Source: Ephemerocybe angulata (lineage: Eukaryota; Basidiomycota; Agaricomycetes; Agaricales; Psathyrellaceae). From it: 64,000 bases of DNA. The DNA is taken from the NCBI GenBank assembly GCA_013368325.1, contig JAACJK010000109.1:744001-808000 (forward strand), given 5' to 3'. Shown one piece after another: positions 37,863 to 48,377 of this stretch (the stretch's first letter is position 1; every line of letters starts with the position of its first letter). Position numbers and translations under genes: made by a program. The notes under the pieces are model-generated. The model had not been told where the DNA came from, searched no databases, and saw nothing but the letters and a program-made list of their open reading frames with translations.

Positions 37863-38634
37863 ATGCTTCTCTACAGCGATATCATCACCGGCGACGAGCT
37901 CTTCTCCGATGCTTTCCCTCTGTGCGTCCACTCCTGGTGTCTCGGCTAATCAGTAACACTGACTCTCCTCTAGCAAGCTCGTCGATGATATTGTCTATGA
38001 AGTTGACTGCAGCATGATCGTTGTAAAGGAGGGCGCAGTTGACATCGGTATGTCCCAAATACACTCCATATCTTCCCTCAATTAAATGTGTTTCCAAGGT
38101 GGCAACCCCTCTGCTGAGGAGGGCGAGGAGGCGCTTGAGGATGGCGCGCAGACTGTCAACAACGTTGTCCATTCGTTCCGTCTCGTTTCGACCTCGTTCG
38201 ACAAGAAGAGCTACCTCACCTACCTCAAGGTGTGTACTACGGCGACTGTCAGCCTTGACGACTTACTGATGGTCAACGCCAGGGTTACATGAAGACTGTG
38301 AAGGAGCAGCTCACCAAGAATGGGGCAAGCGCGGAAACGGTCGCCGCTTTCGAGAAGGGCGCCCAGGGATTCGCCAAGAAAGTTGTTTCCAACTTCAAGG
38401 ATTTCGAATTCGTATGTCTGCTATCATTGGCTAACGGGTGATTGCTTACCTTTCGACCACAGTATATCGGAGAGTCAATGAACCCCGACGGCATGGTCGC
38501 CCTCCTCAACTACAGGGAGGATGGTGTCACCCGTGAGTTCTGTCGAGCTAGCAAAACGATAAGCACGCTAACATGTTACATTCCTAGCCTACTTCACCTT
38601 CTGGAAGCACGGCACCAAGGAGATCAAGCTCTAA
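37863..38634 (+). CDS. TMA19: Translationally controlled tumour protein (TCTP/Tma19)
   Basis: Six exons: 37863-37921, 37974-38047, 38099-38229, 38283-38411, 38463-38532, 38588-38634 (169 aa, usual length). The start [18 protein letters not shown], the acidic loop after [11 protein letters not shown], the basic helical hairpin around [17 protein letters not shown] and the end [14 protein letters not shown] are diagnostic. TCTP is an abundant cytosolic protein that associates with ribosomes and with mitochondria under stress. Five introns in 510 nt of coding sequence and C-ending codons suggest a highly expressed gene. Confidence 0.96.
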
Positions 38635-38885
38635 CTTTTTGTCTACTTCTGGGATCTCTGTCTATGTATCACTCTCGTATATCCATCTCACTCATATCGG
38701 AGCAAAATCCAATGGTTGAATTGTAAAAGCAAGTTCGATGTGAGAGTTCCGCTTGAACACCGCCACCCAATTTGTGAACGCGACGCGGTTGAAACTTGAA
38801 AGAGTACCTTTGCCATCAAACTTCAAACCGTGCATGAGATCGCGTACTGTTAGGCGCGAATGTTCGGTTTAGATATCCCCTCTCT

Positions 38886-41800
38886 ATGCCATCTGTAACC
38901 ACGGCCTTGGAATCCCTTGTTTTCACCTTGGTGCCAACTTCAAGAGCAGACGAGAGGCTTGTCCAGGACTTGATATCGCGTTGTCAGGAGATACTCTCCA
39001 GGTGAGTTGTCCTTGGAAATACAGAAGGAATGGGTCGTAATCCTCCGCCGGCCACAGGCGCAAAGTACATAGGATTGATCAGGATATCTCTCAGCCAGCA
39101 GACACCATCAGGCCTCGGTGTATGGTGCTTCCAATAGCTCACCATCTTCGTGCAGGACTGACGGCGAACCTTCAGTAGCTGCCAAGTCTCCAGGAGGAAT
39201 CGGACCGTTGAAATTCACAAATCTGGTCTCTCGCCTCGATAAACAGGTACGCGACCATCTCTTCCCCATGGCATTTAAACTCACTCTTACAGCCCACCAT
39301 CTCGAGGAAAGCCGAAATCCTTTTATTCCTATCATCCCTCACATTCCCTGGCCGACCCCACTCTCCTGTTGGCTCCATATTTCGGCCCTTCGACATGTCC
39401 TCAACTTCAAAAGGCAAACACGTTTTCCGTGAAGCAAGCATACCGACCTCGACTCCCAACACAGCAGGGAAGTCGAAAGCAACTTTGTTGAAGGAATATC
39501 GGCAGTTAAGAGGTAACGTATGTTTCAACACGCGCGTACGCGAACACTCATTAGGGTTCAGGTCATCCGCCAGTTCCAGAAGTTCTGCTCTTGAGGGACG
39601 CAATTTACTTGTTGCAAGGGATCTCTGGGAAGTATGTCCAGTTCTCAGACGATGTAGAGGATAACAAGATAGTCTTCTCTGATGACCCTGTAAGTTGGGA
39701 ACAGTTGACCACAATGCTCCTCGGCTCACTGTGGTTTCCTAGTCGCACATCATATCAGCTTCAACGAAAGTCCTCATACACCGGTTGGCAGAGCTTGGCT
39801 ATCTCTATCGACGCGTCGATGGCTTCGTCAGGGAAAGGGAGTCGGTCAATGCCATCGGAATGATCGAACAATCCCTCTGCCATTACCTGCAATCTCAATT
39901 GAACGACTACTATCGGCTCATCGCTGTTCTCGAAACACAACTCGCGTCTGGCACAAATGAACTGCCGCCTGAAGGAAGTGCTGCCGGTGAATTGCGGAAT
40001 GAAAGCGGTCTTTCTCTGAAGCGTTTGGAGGTTTGGGTGAATGAATGGCGGCTCCGAATGAGAATGATGAGTGTCTGTGTAGAAGGCGCTAAAGGTGCGT
40101 TATCTACCCTGAAGCTGAAGGACCTTACACGAATGTTTCCAGAGGCCCACGGTGGTGCACTCGTCAACTTGATTCATAGCTATACTGAAAACGGAGACCC
40201 ATTTGTCCGGTCATTCACTCACGAGCTTTTAGAAGAGGTATTCCTCTCTCCACATCTCGTTGATGCCCGCTGAATCGGGTCTAGGTGTCAAGACCCTTCT
40301 TCACAACGCTGCACAAATGGTTGTTTTCTGGGGAGCTATACGACCCTTTCTCCGAATTCTTCGTGTCCGTGGATACTTCGATAGGCCCGAACCACTACTC
40401 CCACCCCTCATCACTTCCTGGTGGTATCGTTGAACTAGCGCCCGACCACGGGCTCAGCGGCGCCATTGGCGATGGAGACGAATTTCTGAACAAGGATGCT
40501 GGGATTAAGCTATGGGAGTCCAAGTACCAATTCCGGAAAACGATGCTCCCATTGTTTGTTGGCGAGGCGTCCGGAAAGAAGGTGTGTTCGACTCTATAGT
40601 GCCGACTTTCGAGTTCTAAACGAAGGCAGATATTTTCTACAGGGCGAAGCTTGAACTTCATCCGTTATAGTTGTCAAGATAGCGAATGGGTTTTGACGAG
40701 GGAGAAGATGAATGCTTTCCACGGCTGTACGTGTGCTACGCGGTCTCCGGTCTCTGGCGATCAACTGACAGTCTTCCAGCCCTTCAATACAGCGATATAA
40801 GTGGACTCGAACGGTCGATCGATTCAGCATATCGCCTTGCGAGCAACCGCCTGTTTGAAGTATTCATTGAGAAATTCAAACTCCTGGACCACCTTTCTGC
40901 TCTAAGGAACTATTTGCTCCTTGGGTATGGGGACTTCGCCGACCAACTAATGGAGACACTGGGGTACGACCGATGCGCTGCCCTTCGTGCTAAACTTCTG
41001 ACGCACCAATTACAGCCCTAGCTTATCCCGATCAGCCAACACCCTCTATCGCCACAACCTCACAGCAACTCTTGAGTCCGCCATCCGCTCCTCCAACGCC
41101 CAACACGACCCGCCTGACGTCCTTCGTCAGCTTGATGCCCGTATGCTCGAGTACTCCCATGGAGAAATTGGCTGGGACGTCTTCACATTGGAATATAAAG
41201 TGGAAGCACCTATCGATACTGTTCTGGATAGTCTGGCACTCGAAGACTACCTCAAACTGTTCCGGCACTTGTGGCAGATGAAGAGGATCGAGAAGACGCT
41301 TGATCGGGGCTGGATGAGGATAACAGGAGGGGCGAAAACATTCATTCGAGTTCCAGGTAGGTCTTCTCACTCATATACCACTCCATGTCTAATTCTCCGC
41401 AGAGCTGGAACCAGAGTGGCACAAAGTTCGACTGCAAACTGCCGAGATGGTCCATTTTATCCGACAACTGGAGGCCTTCTGCCGACTGGAAGTCATCGAA
41501 TGTTCATGGAAGATTCTCATTGATTTCTTGGACAAAAAGGAGGGCGACCTGGACTCCCTGATTGAAGCACATCGTTCTTACCTCGATCGGGTGAAAAAGA
41601 AGATCTTCCTACTGAATCACAAGAGTAAATCGAACAAGGAGGTAAGAACTGGAGCTTATATAGACAAGAGTATCAGCTAACTAGCCGCCTCAGGAACTCG
41701 TCCTAAACATGGTGAAAGACCAGTTCTCTGTCATCCTCTCGTATCGTGAAGCCACGGTTCGGATGTCCACATTCATATCTCTTTCACAAGCTAATGGGGG

Positions 41801-42117
41801 TATAGGATAATTTCTACAACTTTACTCTCTCTGAGGCGGCGCGACGTGACCAGCTTGCAGACACGGCTCGGGTGAGTTAGCTGGCCAATATTCGTGAAGG
41901 TTTCTTGGAATGACACCCACTCTTACAGGGCGTCTTCACTGGCAACCCCGCTGAGCCTCAAGACCCCACCGAACTTATTACCAGGCTGCGAGAGTACGGT
42001 ACGAACTTCAAGGAGAAGCTGCACACCATCGTTCAGCTTCTACAGGCCCATCCAGACCTGGACTGCCGCTTCCTCGCCATTCGCCTCTCCTTCTCTGATT
42101 ATTATAAGCGTCGTTGA
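38886..42117 (+). CDS. SPC98: Gamma-tubulin complex component GCP3 (Spc98/Alp6)
   Basis: Exons: 38886-39001, 39058-39117, 39156-39246, 39293-39512, 39574-39689, 39743-40094, 40143-40237, 40285-40581, 40630-40726, 40780-40963, 41016-41356, 41403-41641, 41694-41756, 41806-41871, 41929-42117 (841 aa). Grip1 segments: LLLRDAIYLLQGISGKYVQF, EAHGGALVNLIHSYTENGDPFVR, IFSTGRSLNFIRYSC. Grip2 segments: HLSALRNYLLLGYGDFADQL, GEIGWDVFTLEYKVEAPIDTV, MVHFIRQLEAFCRLEVIECSW, ending LAIRLSFSDYYKRR. These match GCP3 rather than GCP2. It forms the core of the gamma-tubulin small complex that nucleates microtubules at the spindle pole body. The intron 39118-39155 is only 38 nt and least certain. Intron 40095-40142 is in frame without a stop and could be missed. 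Some fungal GCP3 have longer N-termini. Confidence 0.9.
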
Positions 42118-42223
42118 ACCCCATCTTTCCTTCAAGCTTCTATTGTTGTGTTCACTTCTTCAGGTCGTATCTATCGAGACCGTATGTGTATATTAAATAC
42201 TACTATTAAATACCCATACATCA

Positions 42224-43949
42224 TCAGAGTTCGTCGTGAGCGGCTTCAGCCTCTTTTGTCTCCTCAGTGAGGGGTTTCTGGGCAGTCTCCTCGACAACAA
42301 CTTCGGGGAGGACGAGCGAGTTCTTGGCGTGCTCCTCGACGAAGGAGACAAGGCTCTCGAACGAGCGATCACCCTCGTAATCAATGAACTCCTTGGAACC
42401 AGCGGGCTTGAACTTCAAGGTGGGGAACCCAGAAATGCGGAAAGGAACGCTGGGAGGAAGGTCGTTCTCAGGGGTATCAATCTTGGCACTGTGAAGAAGG
42501 TCAGTCAAAATGCACTCGAGAAAGGGACTGGAGTACATACATGACAAGCTTGTCCTTGATGGCGGCGTATTTCTCACCGAGCTGGTCCCAGACGGGAGCG
42601 AGACGCTTGCAGTGACCGCACCAGGTAGCGTAGAACTCGACGAAGACATCCTTGCTCTCGTCGAAGGCGAGCTCCTCAAAGTTCTTGCCAACCAAGATGG
42701 TAACTGGGCCCTCCTGGGTCTCAGGGACAGCCTGGCTCTTAAGCTGGGGCTGGAGAGAGCCAGCAACGAATTGCTCGACGATCTCCTTGAGGGAATCGGT
42801 GGTAACTTCCTTGGACTGGTCAAGAGGGTATTTGAGCTGCTTCTGCAAGTCCTGGATGACAAACGAGGGCCACTTCGTCTCGGGCAGGTTCAGGGCCTTG
42901 GCGTGGTCACCGTACTTGAGAGCATCAATCCAGACGAAGTTAATCTTGGGCTTGTACTTCTCAGCAACAGGGCGGAGGACAGCGAGCTGGGCATCCTTGT
43001 CGGAGGCAGTAGGGTCGATGAAGAGGTAGGCGAGGGGCTTGGTGCTTGCAGCATAGACGGAGTAAGTCTCGCCGTTGACCTCGTCGAGGACGGGGATGGC
43101 GAGCTCAGCAAGCCATTCCTCGATTTCCTTCTTGTTGGCGCCGCCGATGGGGTAGGGGTATTCAGAGCGGGGCTCGTCGAAGGACCTGTAGACGACAATG
43201 GCGGGAGGGACAACACCTGCGGCAGCCGCAGCATCCTGATTGCTGACAATACCGAAGAGGTAGTCATCACGGTGAGCCTCGGCGGCGGCGCTGAACTCAG
43301 CTGCCGGGGCGGCAGTGGAGGAGGGAAGATACGCAACGACAACAAGCTTGTCGGCCTTGGTGAACTCGTCGTGCTTCTCAGCAGTAACGTCGGAAACGGC
43401 GGGCAGGGATTGCCTACAAAAGTGTTAGCGAACGAAGTGAGACAATTGACGCAGTCGGGACTTACTTGACCATGTAGCTGATAATGCCGTCGGCCTTCCT
43501 GGGGCCAGTGTACTCAGCAGCTTCACCCTTCCTGTACACCTTCAGGGTCCTACATATGCCATTAGACGACGCGTCCAAGATGAGGACAGTAAGAACCTAC
43601 GGGTAGCCCTGGATACCCTTGCTCGAGCAAAGATCGGCCTCCTCCACACAGTCCACCTTGGCGACTTTGATGGACTTGTCCTTGAGCGCAGTCGCTGCTT
43701 CCTCATAGTGAGGGGCAAGGGCCTTGCAGTGTCCACACCTGGCGTTACGACATTAATTGCGTCCCAATAAGATTTCACTAATTGCGCTTACCACGGTGCA
43801 AAGAATTCGACAAGAACGAGGGGCTCGGCCGACACAGTCGACTCGAAGTTGGCGGAGGTCAGATTCAGGACATCAGAGTCGGCCTCAGCGGCGGCGAGGG
43901 AGGCAAGAGCCAGGAATGAGGCCTGCAAGGATATCGTCGAGAACCTCAT
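42224..43949 (-). CDS. PDI1: Protein disulfide isomerase, ER lumen
   Basis: Five exons: 43949-43792, 43738-43601, 43549-43466, 43413-42541, 42488-42224 (505 aa). A signal peptide ([23 protein letters not shown]) is followed by the classic a-b-b'-a' layout: first thioredoxin domain with WCGHC at about 53-57 and second with WCGHC at about 390-394. The b' region includes [14 protein letters not shown]. The C-terminus is acidic and ends HDEL, the ER-retrieval signal. The enzyme forms and shuffles disulfides in secretory proteins. A start 15 codons upstream (43994) is possible but would bury the signal peptide. The upstream region carries a TGACGTG element, CCAAT and a TATA-like sequence, consistent with induction by ER stress. 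A 319-codon antisense ORF across it is a codon-bias artefact. Confidence 0.97.
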
Positions 43950-44262
43950 TGGGACGTGGTAAGGAAGAAAGAAAGATGCCACGAAAGCGATCACTTATAT
44001 GGGGGCCAATTTCAATTACACGTATGTGATTGCACTGACGTGTCAGCTCTGGCTGGTCAGAGTCAGACCGCTCGCGGCGCGCTTCCTCAGCTCCTCTCAA
44101 GCTTTTACCAAATATCATGATCTCCGCGCTCTGTTCTGGTGCTTCGGAAACACAACACTCCATTATTAGGATATAGCATATGGCTTAGCGAGTACTAAAA
44201 CGTTTCTCGACCTTGTAACATGACCTGGATCCACGTTGCTTACGCAGAAAGCCCGTCCGAGT
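43950..44262. promoter_or_regulatory. PDI1 upstream region with UPR-like element
   Basis: 313 bp between the PDI start and the verprolin stop. Reading upstream of PDI (minus strand): a TATA-like TATAAG near 43991-43996, CCAAT on the plus strand at 44006-44010, and TGACGTGTCA at 44036-44045, about 87 bp before the start codon. TGACGTG is the core bound by Hac1/XBP1-class bZIP proteins in the unfolded-protein response. Presence is directly seen; function is inferred from the gene's identity. Confidence 0.5.
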
Positions 44263-45461
44263 CTAGAGGATATCAAGATCGAAGTTACTGCCTTCCCGGT
44301 TACCGCTTGCGTACTGTCTAGTCTGTGGAACAAACTGTCTCGGTGGTGGGAAGTCGGTTACAGGAAAGGTGTGCGGACCTGACTGAGGAGGAGGAGATGG
44401 GACTACAGACGCTTGTCAAAACCATTTTGTTTTTTATTTGAGAAGAAAACTCACTTCTACGCCGGGGTGGAGGTGGACGGCCAGCCGGTCGAGTGGGAGG
44501 GCCTGGTGGTGGTGTTGCTCTAGTGGGAGGGCTTACAGGACGTCTAGGAGGAGGTGGGGCCCGGCCAACAGGTGACGCACGCCCAGGCGATGCAGATCGT
44601 CCAGGAGATAGGTTTTCTGGAGACGCAGATCTCTCTGAAGGGGCAACTTCCGACAAAACTCTCACCCGCGAGGGAGGAGCGGGCGGCATGCCCGGCTTCC
44701 TCGCTGGTGGGGGAGGCGCAGTTCGTGCCGGGGAAATGGGTGCCGAGGCAGAACCTGGTCTAGGCGGCGGTGCAGGGGGAGCGCGGGGAGGCAAAGAGGG
44801 GGCTGCCCGGTTCGGAGAGGCGGAAGGAGGTATAGGAGACGCCCGAGGGGGGATGGGAGGTGTCGCTCGTGTTTCACTTATTCCCAGAGCTGGTGGTCGT
44901 CGGGGTGGTGGGGGAGCACCTCCGGCTGGGGAGGCCGTTCGTGCAGGGAGAACAGGCGCGGCGCGATTCGGGACAGGGGGCGCTGCTGGTGGTGGCCTAG
45001 GAGGTGCCGTCACAGGTCGGGGTGGAGGCACTACAGCAGGTCGGGGTGCTGACGGTGCTGGGGGAGGTCTAGCAGGTGGTGCAGGCGCTCTCGAGGGAGC
45101 CTCTGGGGCGGCTGGCCTGGGCACAGAAGGAGGCCTGCCTAGAGATGGAGGTTTGGCTATACGGACTTAGGAGCCACTTTAAATCAGGAATGGGCACGAG
45201 AAACGTACCGAGATTGTTCTGACCAGCAGGCTTCAACTTGGGCATTCCACCCGCGAATAAGCCGCCGAGCTGTGGAGGCCCACCTCCCCCTCCACCTCCA
45301 GCAGGCCCAGCTGCCAGTGCTGCACCAATGCCACCGATTCCGCCAGAGGCCTTCGGCTTCGATGCGCCGGCATCGACCAGAGGAGCACTGCGGTCATTAG
45401 TTTGCGCTTTCTTGAGCCGCTTTCCCGCTTGAATTTGAGCAAGAAGATCAGAGGAAGCCAT
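44263..45461 (-). CDS. VRP1: Verprolin/WIP-family actin-binding protein
   Basis: Three exons: 45461-45209, 45156-44455, 44402-44263 (364 aa). A WH2 motif (LLAQIQAGKRLKKA, residues 6-19) that binds actin monomers opens the protein, followed by a Gly-rich run and ~230 residues of polyproline of the PPPARPP type, the usual SH3 and profilin ligand. The C-terminus (TDFPPPRQFVPQTRQYASG) resembles the WASP-binding end of WIP/verprolin. The family couples Las17/WASP to Arp2/3 actin assembly at endocytic patches and growing tips. The last exon was found by its agreement with that C-terminal motif. Strong C richness makes a long Gly-rich ORF on the other strand, which is spurious. Confidence 0.88.
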
Positions 45462-45995
45462 GGTGGTAGGTGACGAAGTCGTGCAATAGGGTCAGCTTAT
45501 TTATTTGTCGCCTGCATCACTGCTTTGTATGTCATCACGCCGCGCAGTGTGCACTGCCCAACGCAGCGCTGAGGACGTTCAATGACACCACATGAGGACA
45601 CAGCTTCGATTCCCAAGGCAAGCGTTGTATTGTCATTCGGAGTGCTAGTTACAAGACAACATTATACAATCAAAGCCACTAGACAAGATCTTTCGGAGGC
45701 GTCGTCCAAACGCAGCATGCATCACTGATCATTACCTTGCGAGCAGCCTCTCAGCACACAGAGAGCGTACTCCTCCACGGAGTCTTCAAGATGAGTCGGG
45801 ATAGCTCCTCTTGCGGGCTGTAACGAAATTCGCGTAATAACACTTCCCAAAGTAACGTAAATGAGCATCTCACCAGAAGAACACAAGGGTCGTGCATAGC
45901 GAGCAAACTGGAGAGCAACTCATGGGATAGGAATTATAAGTATCAAGAGTGCGTACAGCAGGTCATACATACCGGCGATCGTCACCGGATCTAGT
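45462..45995. other. Non-coding gap between verprolin and RBM42 genes
   Basis: About 530 bp: the verprolin promoter side and the RBM42 3' side. No ORF, RNA gene or repeat that I can support. Confidence 0.5.
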
Positions 45996-46819
45996 TCAGT
46001 AAGGTTTGTGCCTATTCTTCTTCAACTCCTGTTCCAACTTCTTGGCTTTGCGATGTCCAATTTCAACTGGGCGAATAGCTGTGGAGTCAGCCTTCTTCAA
46101 CTTGACTGGGCGGTTTCCGACATATTTGCCTGTGCGTATGCGTAAGAATAATAGGCCGAGCGGAGACTGTTTGACATACCATCCATTTCCTTCCAAGCCC
46201 TCAAGAAGTCTTCAGGGTCAGAGAATGCAACGAAACCGTACTTTGCCTATATCAAGAGTTAGCTGTGAGATATAAAATATCAAATGCATAGATGTACCTT
46301 CTGACTGAGACGATCCCTGATCACACGAGCTTTCGTAAAGGAGGGGTATTTGTTGAAAGCGTTGGACAGCACATCGTCCGATACATCATTGCTCAAGTCG
46401 CCAACGAAAAGCCGGAACCATGCTAGGTAGCAGTCAGCAATGCTGTTCGGCCGTCAAGAAGAGTCAACGGGAAACTCACCTGGGTTCCACTCAAGTAAAG
46501 TCTGATCCTCCCACACCTTACCTCCTCCTTTGCGAAGGACGGTTGTCCGCTTTCCTCCCTTCGCCAGCTTGCCTCCCGCTCCACCCCGCTTATCAATCAT
46601 GGCACCGGGAACATATACACTTTGCTGAGCGAGAATTCCAACATCGTACTCGTAGGCGTTGGCGGGAATGGGAGCCTGGTGAGTGGAAGATGAGGAGCCA
46701 GGAATAGGGAATGTCGACGGTTGATAGGGCTTGTAGTAAGGGTTCACGTCATAGGCAGCTTGCTGCTGCTGCATATATTGCTGATTGTAGGACGCATTTG
46801 CGTTCGCATACGGATCCAT
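45996..46819 (-). CDS. RNA-binding protein with RRM, RBM42-like
   Basis: Four exons: 46819-46480, 46422-46298, 46246-46180, 46129-45996 (221 aa). The N-terminal ~85 residues are Gln/Tyr/Asn/Pro-rich and probably disordered. KVWEDQTLLEWNPAWFRLFVGDLSNDV leads into a single RRM (about 112-190) with RNP2 LFVGDL and RNP1 KYGFVAF. The segment after the RRM (VKLKKADSTAIRPVEIGHRKAKKLEQELKK) is the RBM42 signature. RBM42 is nuclear and linked to U4/U6.U5 tri-snRNP splicing and to hnRNP K. In-frame upstream codons extend to 47002, but MDPYANANASYNQQ is the more family-like start. It is divergent from RPL5, with 354 bp between starts. Confidence 0.88.
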
Positions 46820-47173
46820 GGTAGTCGTCAAGGGTATGTGGGGGAGATGGTGGAACAAGACGAAGCCGTGATGGAGCAATGAGGGCAATGGCCTCGTTGA
46901 TGAGTCAGCAGTCCCAATTTGGAAGGCGATTCCCTTCGGCAAGCAATCCTCCTCGAAATCTTCTGAGCTCACCGACAAGGACACCTCCCTCACCGCCGTC
47001 AAGGTACGTTATTTCGCTATTGGAGGCCGTTATGCTGTCGTTTCGCTGTCTGTCGATCCTGTGTCGCCTTTCAACGGGCCAGATCCATCGACATTGAGAT
47101 GGATTGCCATCGGAACTTCCAGATGAGGTCCTCTTGGAGGTCCTGACTTTGTTGCTGAACTCTTCTCCTCCAG
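46820..47173. promoter_or_regulatory. Divergent region between RBM42-like gene and RPL5
   Basis: 354 bp that must hold the promoters and 5' UTRs of both genes. The RPL5 side is T/C-rich near the start codon, as expected for a ribosomal-protein gene. No specific element identified. Confidence 0.45.
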
Positions 47174-48186
47174 ATGCCTTTCGTCAAGAAACAGAAGAAC
47201 GATGCGTACTTCTCCCGCTTCCAGGTGAAGTACCGCCGCAGGCGTGAGGGAAAGACCGACTGTACGAATGCATTATTTCTGGCATTCTAGGGAATAATTG
47301 ACAATATGTACAGACTACGCCCGCAAGCGCCTCGTCACCCAGGCTAAGAACAAGTACAACGCCCCCAAGTACCGTCTCGTCGTCCGTATCACCAACAGGG
47401 ACATCATCTGCCAGATCATCTACGCTCGTCTCCAGGGTGACTTCGTCCTCACTCAGGCTCAGTCCCGCGAGCTCCCCCGCTATGGCATCAACCACGGTTT
47501 GACCAACTGGGCTGCCGCCTACGCTACCGGCCTCCTCGCCGCCCGCCGCGCCCTCACCAAGCTCGGCCTTGCCGACAAGTATGAGGGTGTCACCGAGCCC
47601 GATGGTACTCTCACCCTCACCGAGGCTCTCGATGAGGAGGATGCCCCCCGTCCCTTCAAGGCCTACCTCGACGTCGGTCTCAAGAGGACCTCCACCGGTT
47701 CCCGTCTCTTCGGTGCCCTCAAGGGTGCTTCCGATGGTGGAATCTTCATCCCCCACAACGAGAAGCGTTTCCCCGGCTTCGACCCCGAATCCAAGGAGCT
47801 TGACGATGAGGTCCTCAAGAAGTACATCTACGGTGGTCACGTTGCTGAGTACATGGAGTCCCTTGAGGAGGAAGACGACGAGCGGTACGTGTTCTGCTCT
47901 TCGATCATTCTGTATATGTCTCATCTCTTCACACAGATTCAAGAAGCAGTTCTCTTCTTACCTTGCTGACGGTGTTGGCTCTGAGGATATCGAGGAGATC
48001 TACCAAAACGCACACGCTGCAATCCGTGAGGACCCCACCTTCAAGCCCACCGACAAGTCGAAGGACTGGAAGTCCGAGTCCGTCAAGTACAAGGACGTCA
48101 GACTCACCCTCGAACAACGCAGGGAGCGCATCGCTGCCAAGATCGAGAAGTTCCAGGCCACTGGTGGTGTCGAGGACGACGAGTAA
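47174..48186 (+). CDS. RPL5: Ribosomal protein uL18 (Rpl5)
   Basis: Three exons: 47174-47261, 47314-47884, 47937-48186 (302 aa, normal length). The N-terminus [36 protein letters not shown]..., the central [18 protein letters not shown] and the basic C-terminal tail are diagnostic of eukaryotic uL18. It binds 5S rRNA with uL5 and is loaded as a 5S RNP into the 60S subunit. Codon use is strongly C-biased at third positions, typical of a highly expressed gene, and this creates a 252-codon antisense ORF that is not a gene. Confidence 0.98.
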
Positions 48187-48377
48187 ATTTCTGCGGCATC
48201 CAGATATTTACCACTTTTCGCTCTTCGCACATCGAAAACTTGCATCCCACACGCTTTACGCATTATGTAGACTGTGCACCCCAATACCATTGCATGCATC
48301 TCAGCCAATCTATTTGTGTGATTTCGAAGCAATATTAGTGGAGGTAGGTGTATTGATGCGTGGCGAAGAGCTGAACA

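Noticed and set aside
42510..43469. 319-codon plus-strand ORF across PDI1
   Set aside because: It is exactly antisense to a clear PDI coding exon and its composition follows from the C-biased third positions of that gene.
44493..45170. 225-codon Gly-rich plus-strand ORF
   Set aside because: It is the complement of the polyproline part of verprolin (CCN read as NGG), not a gene.
47184..47942. 252-codon minus-strand ORF across RPL5
   Set aside because: Antisense shadow of a highly biased ribosomal-protein gene; no recognisable protein sequence.
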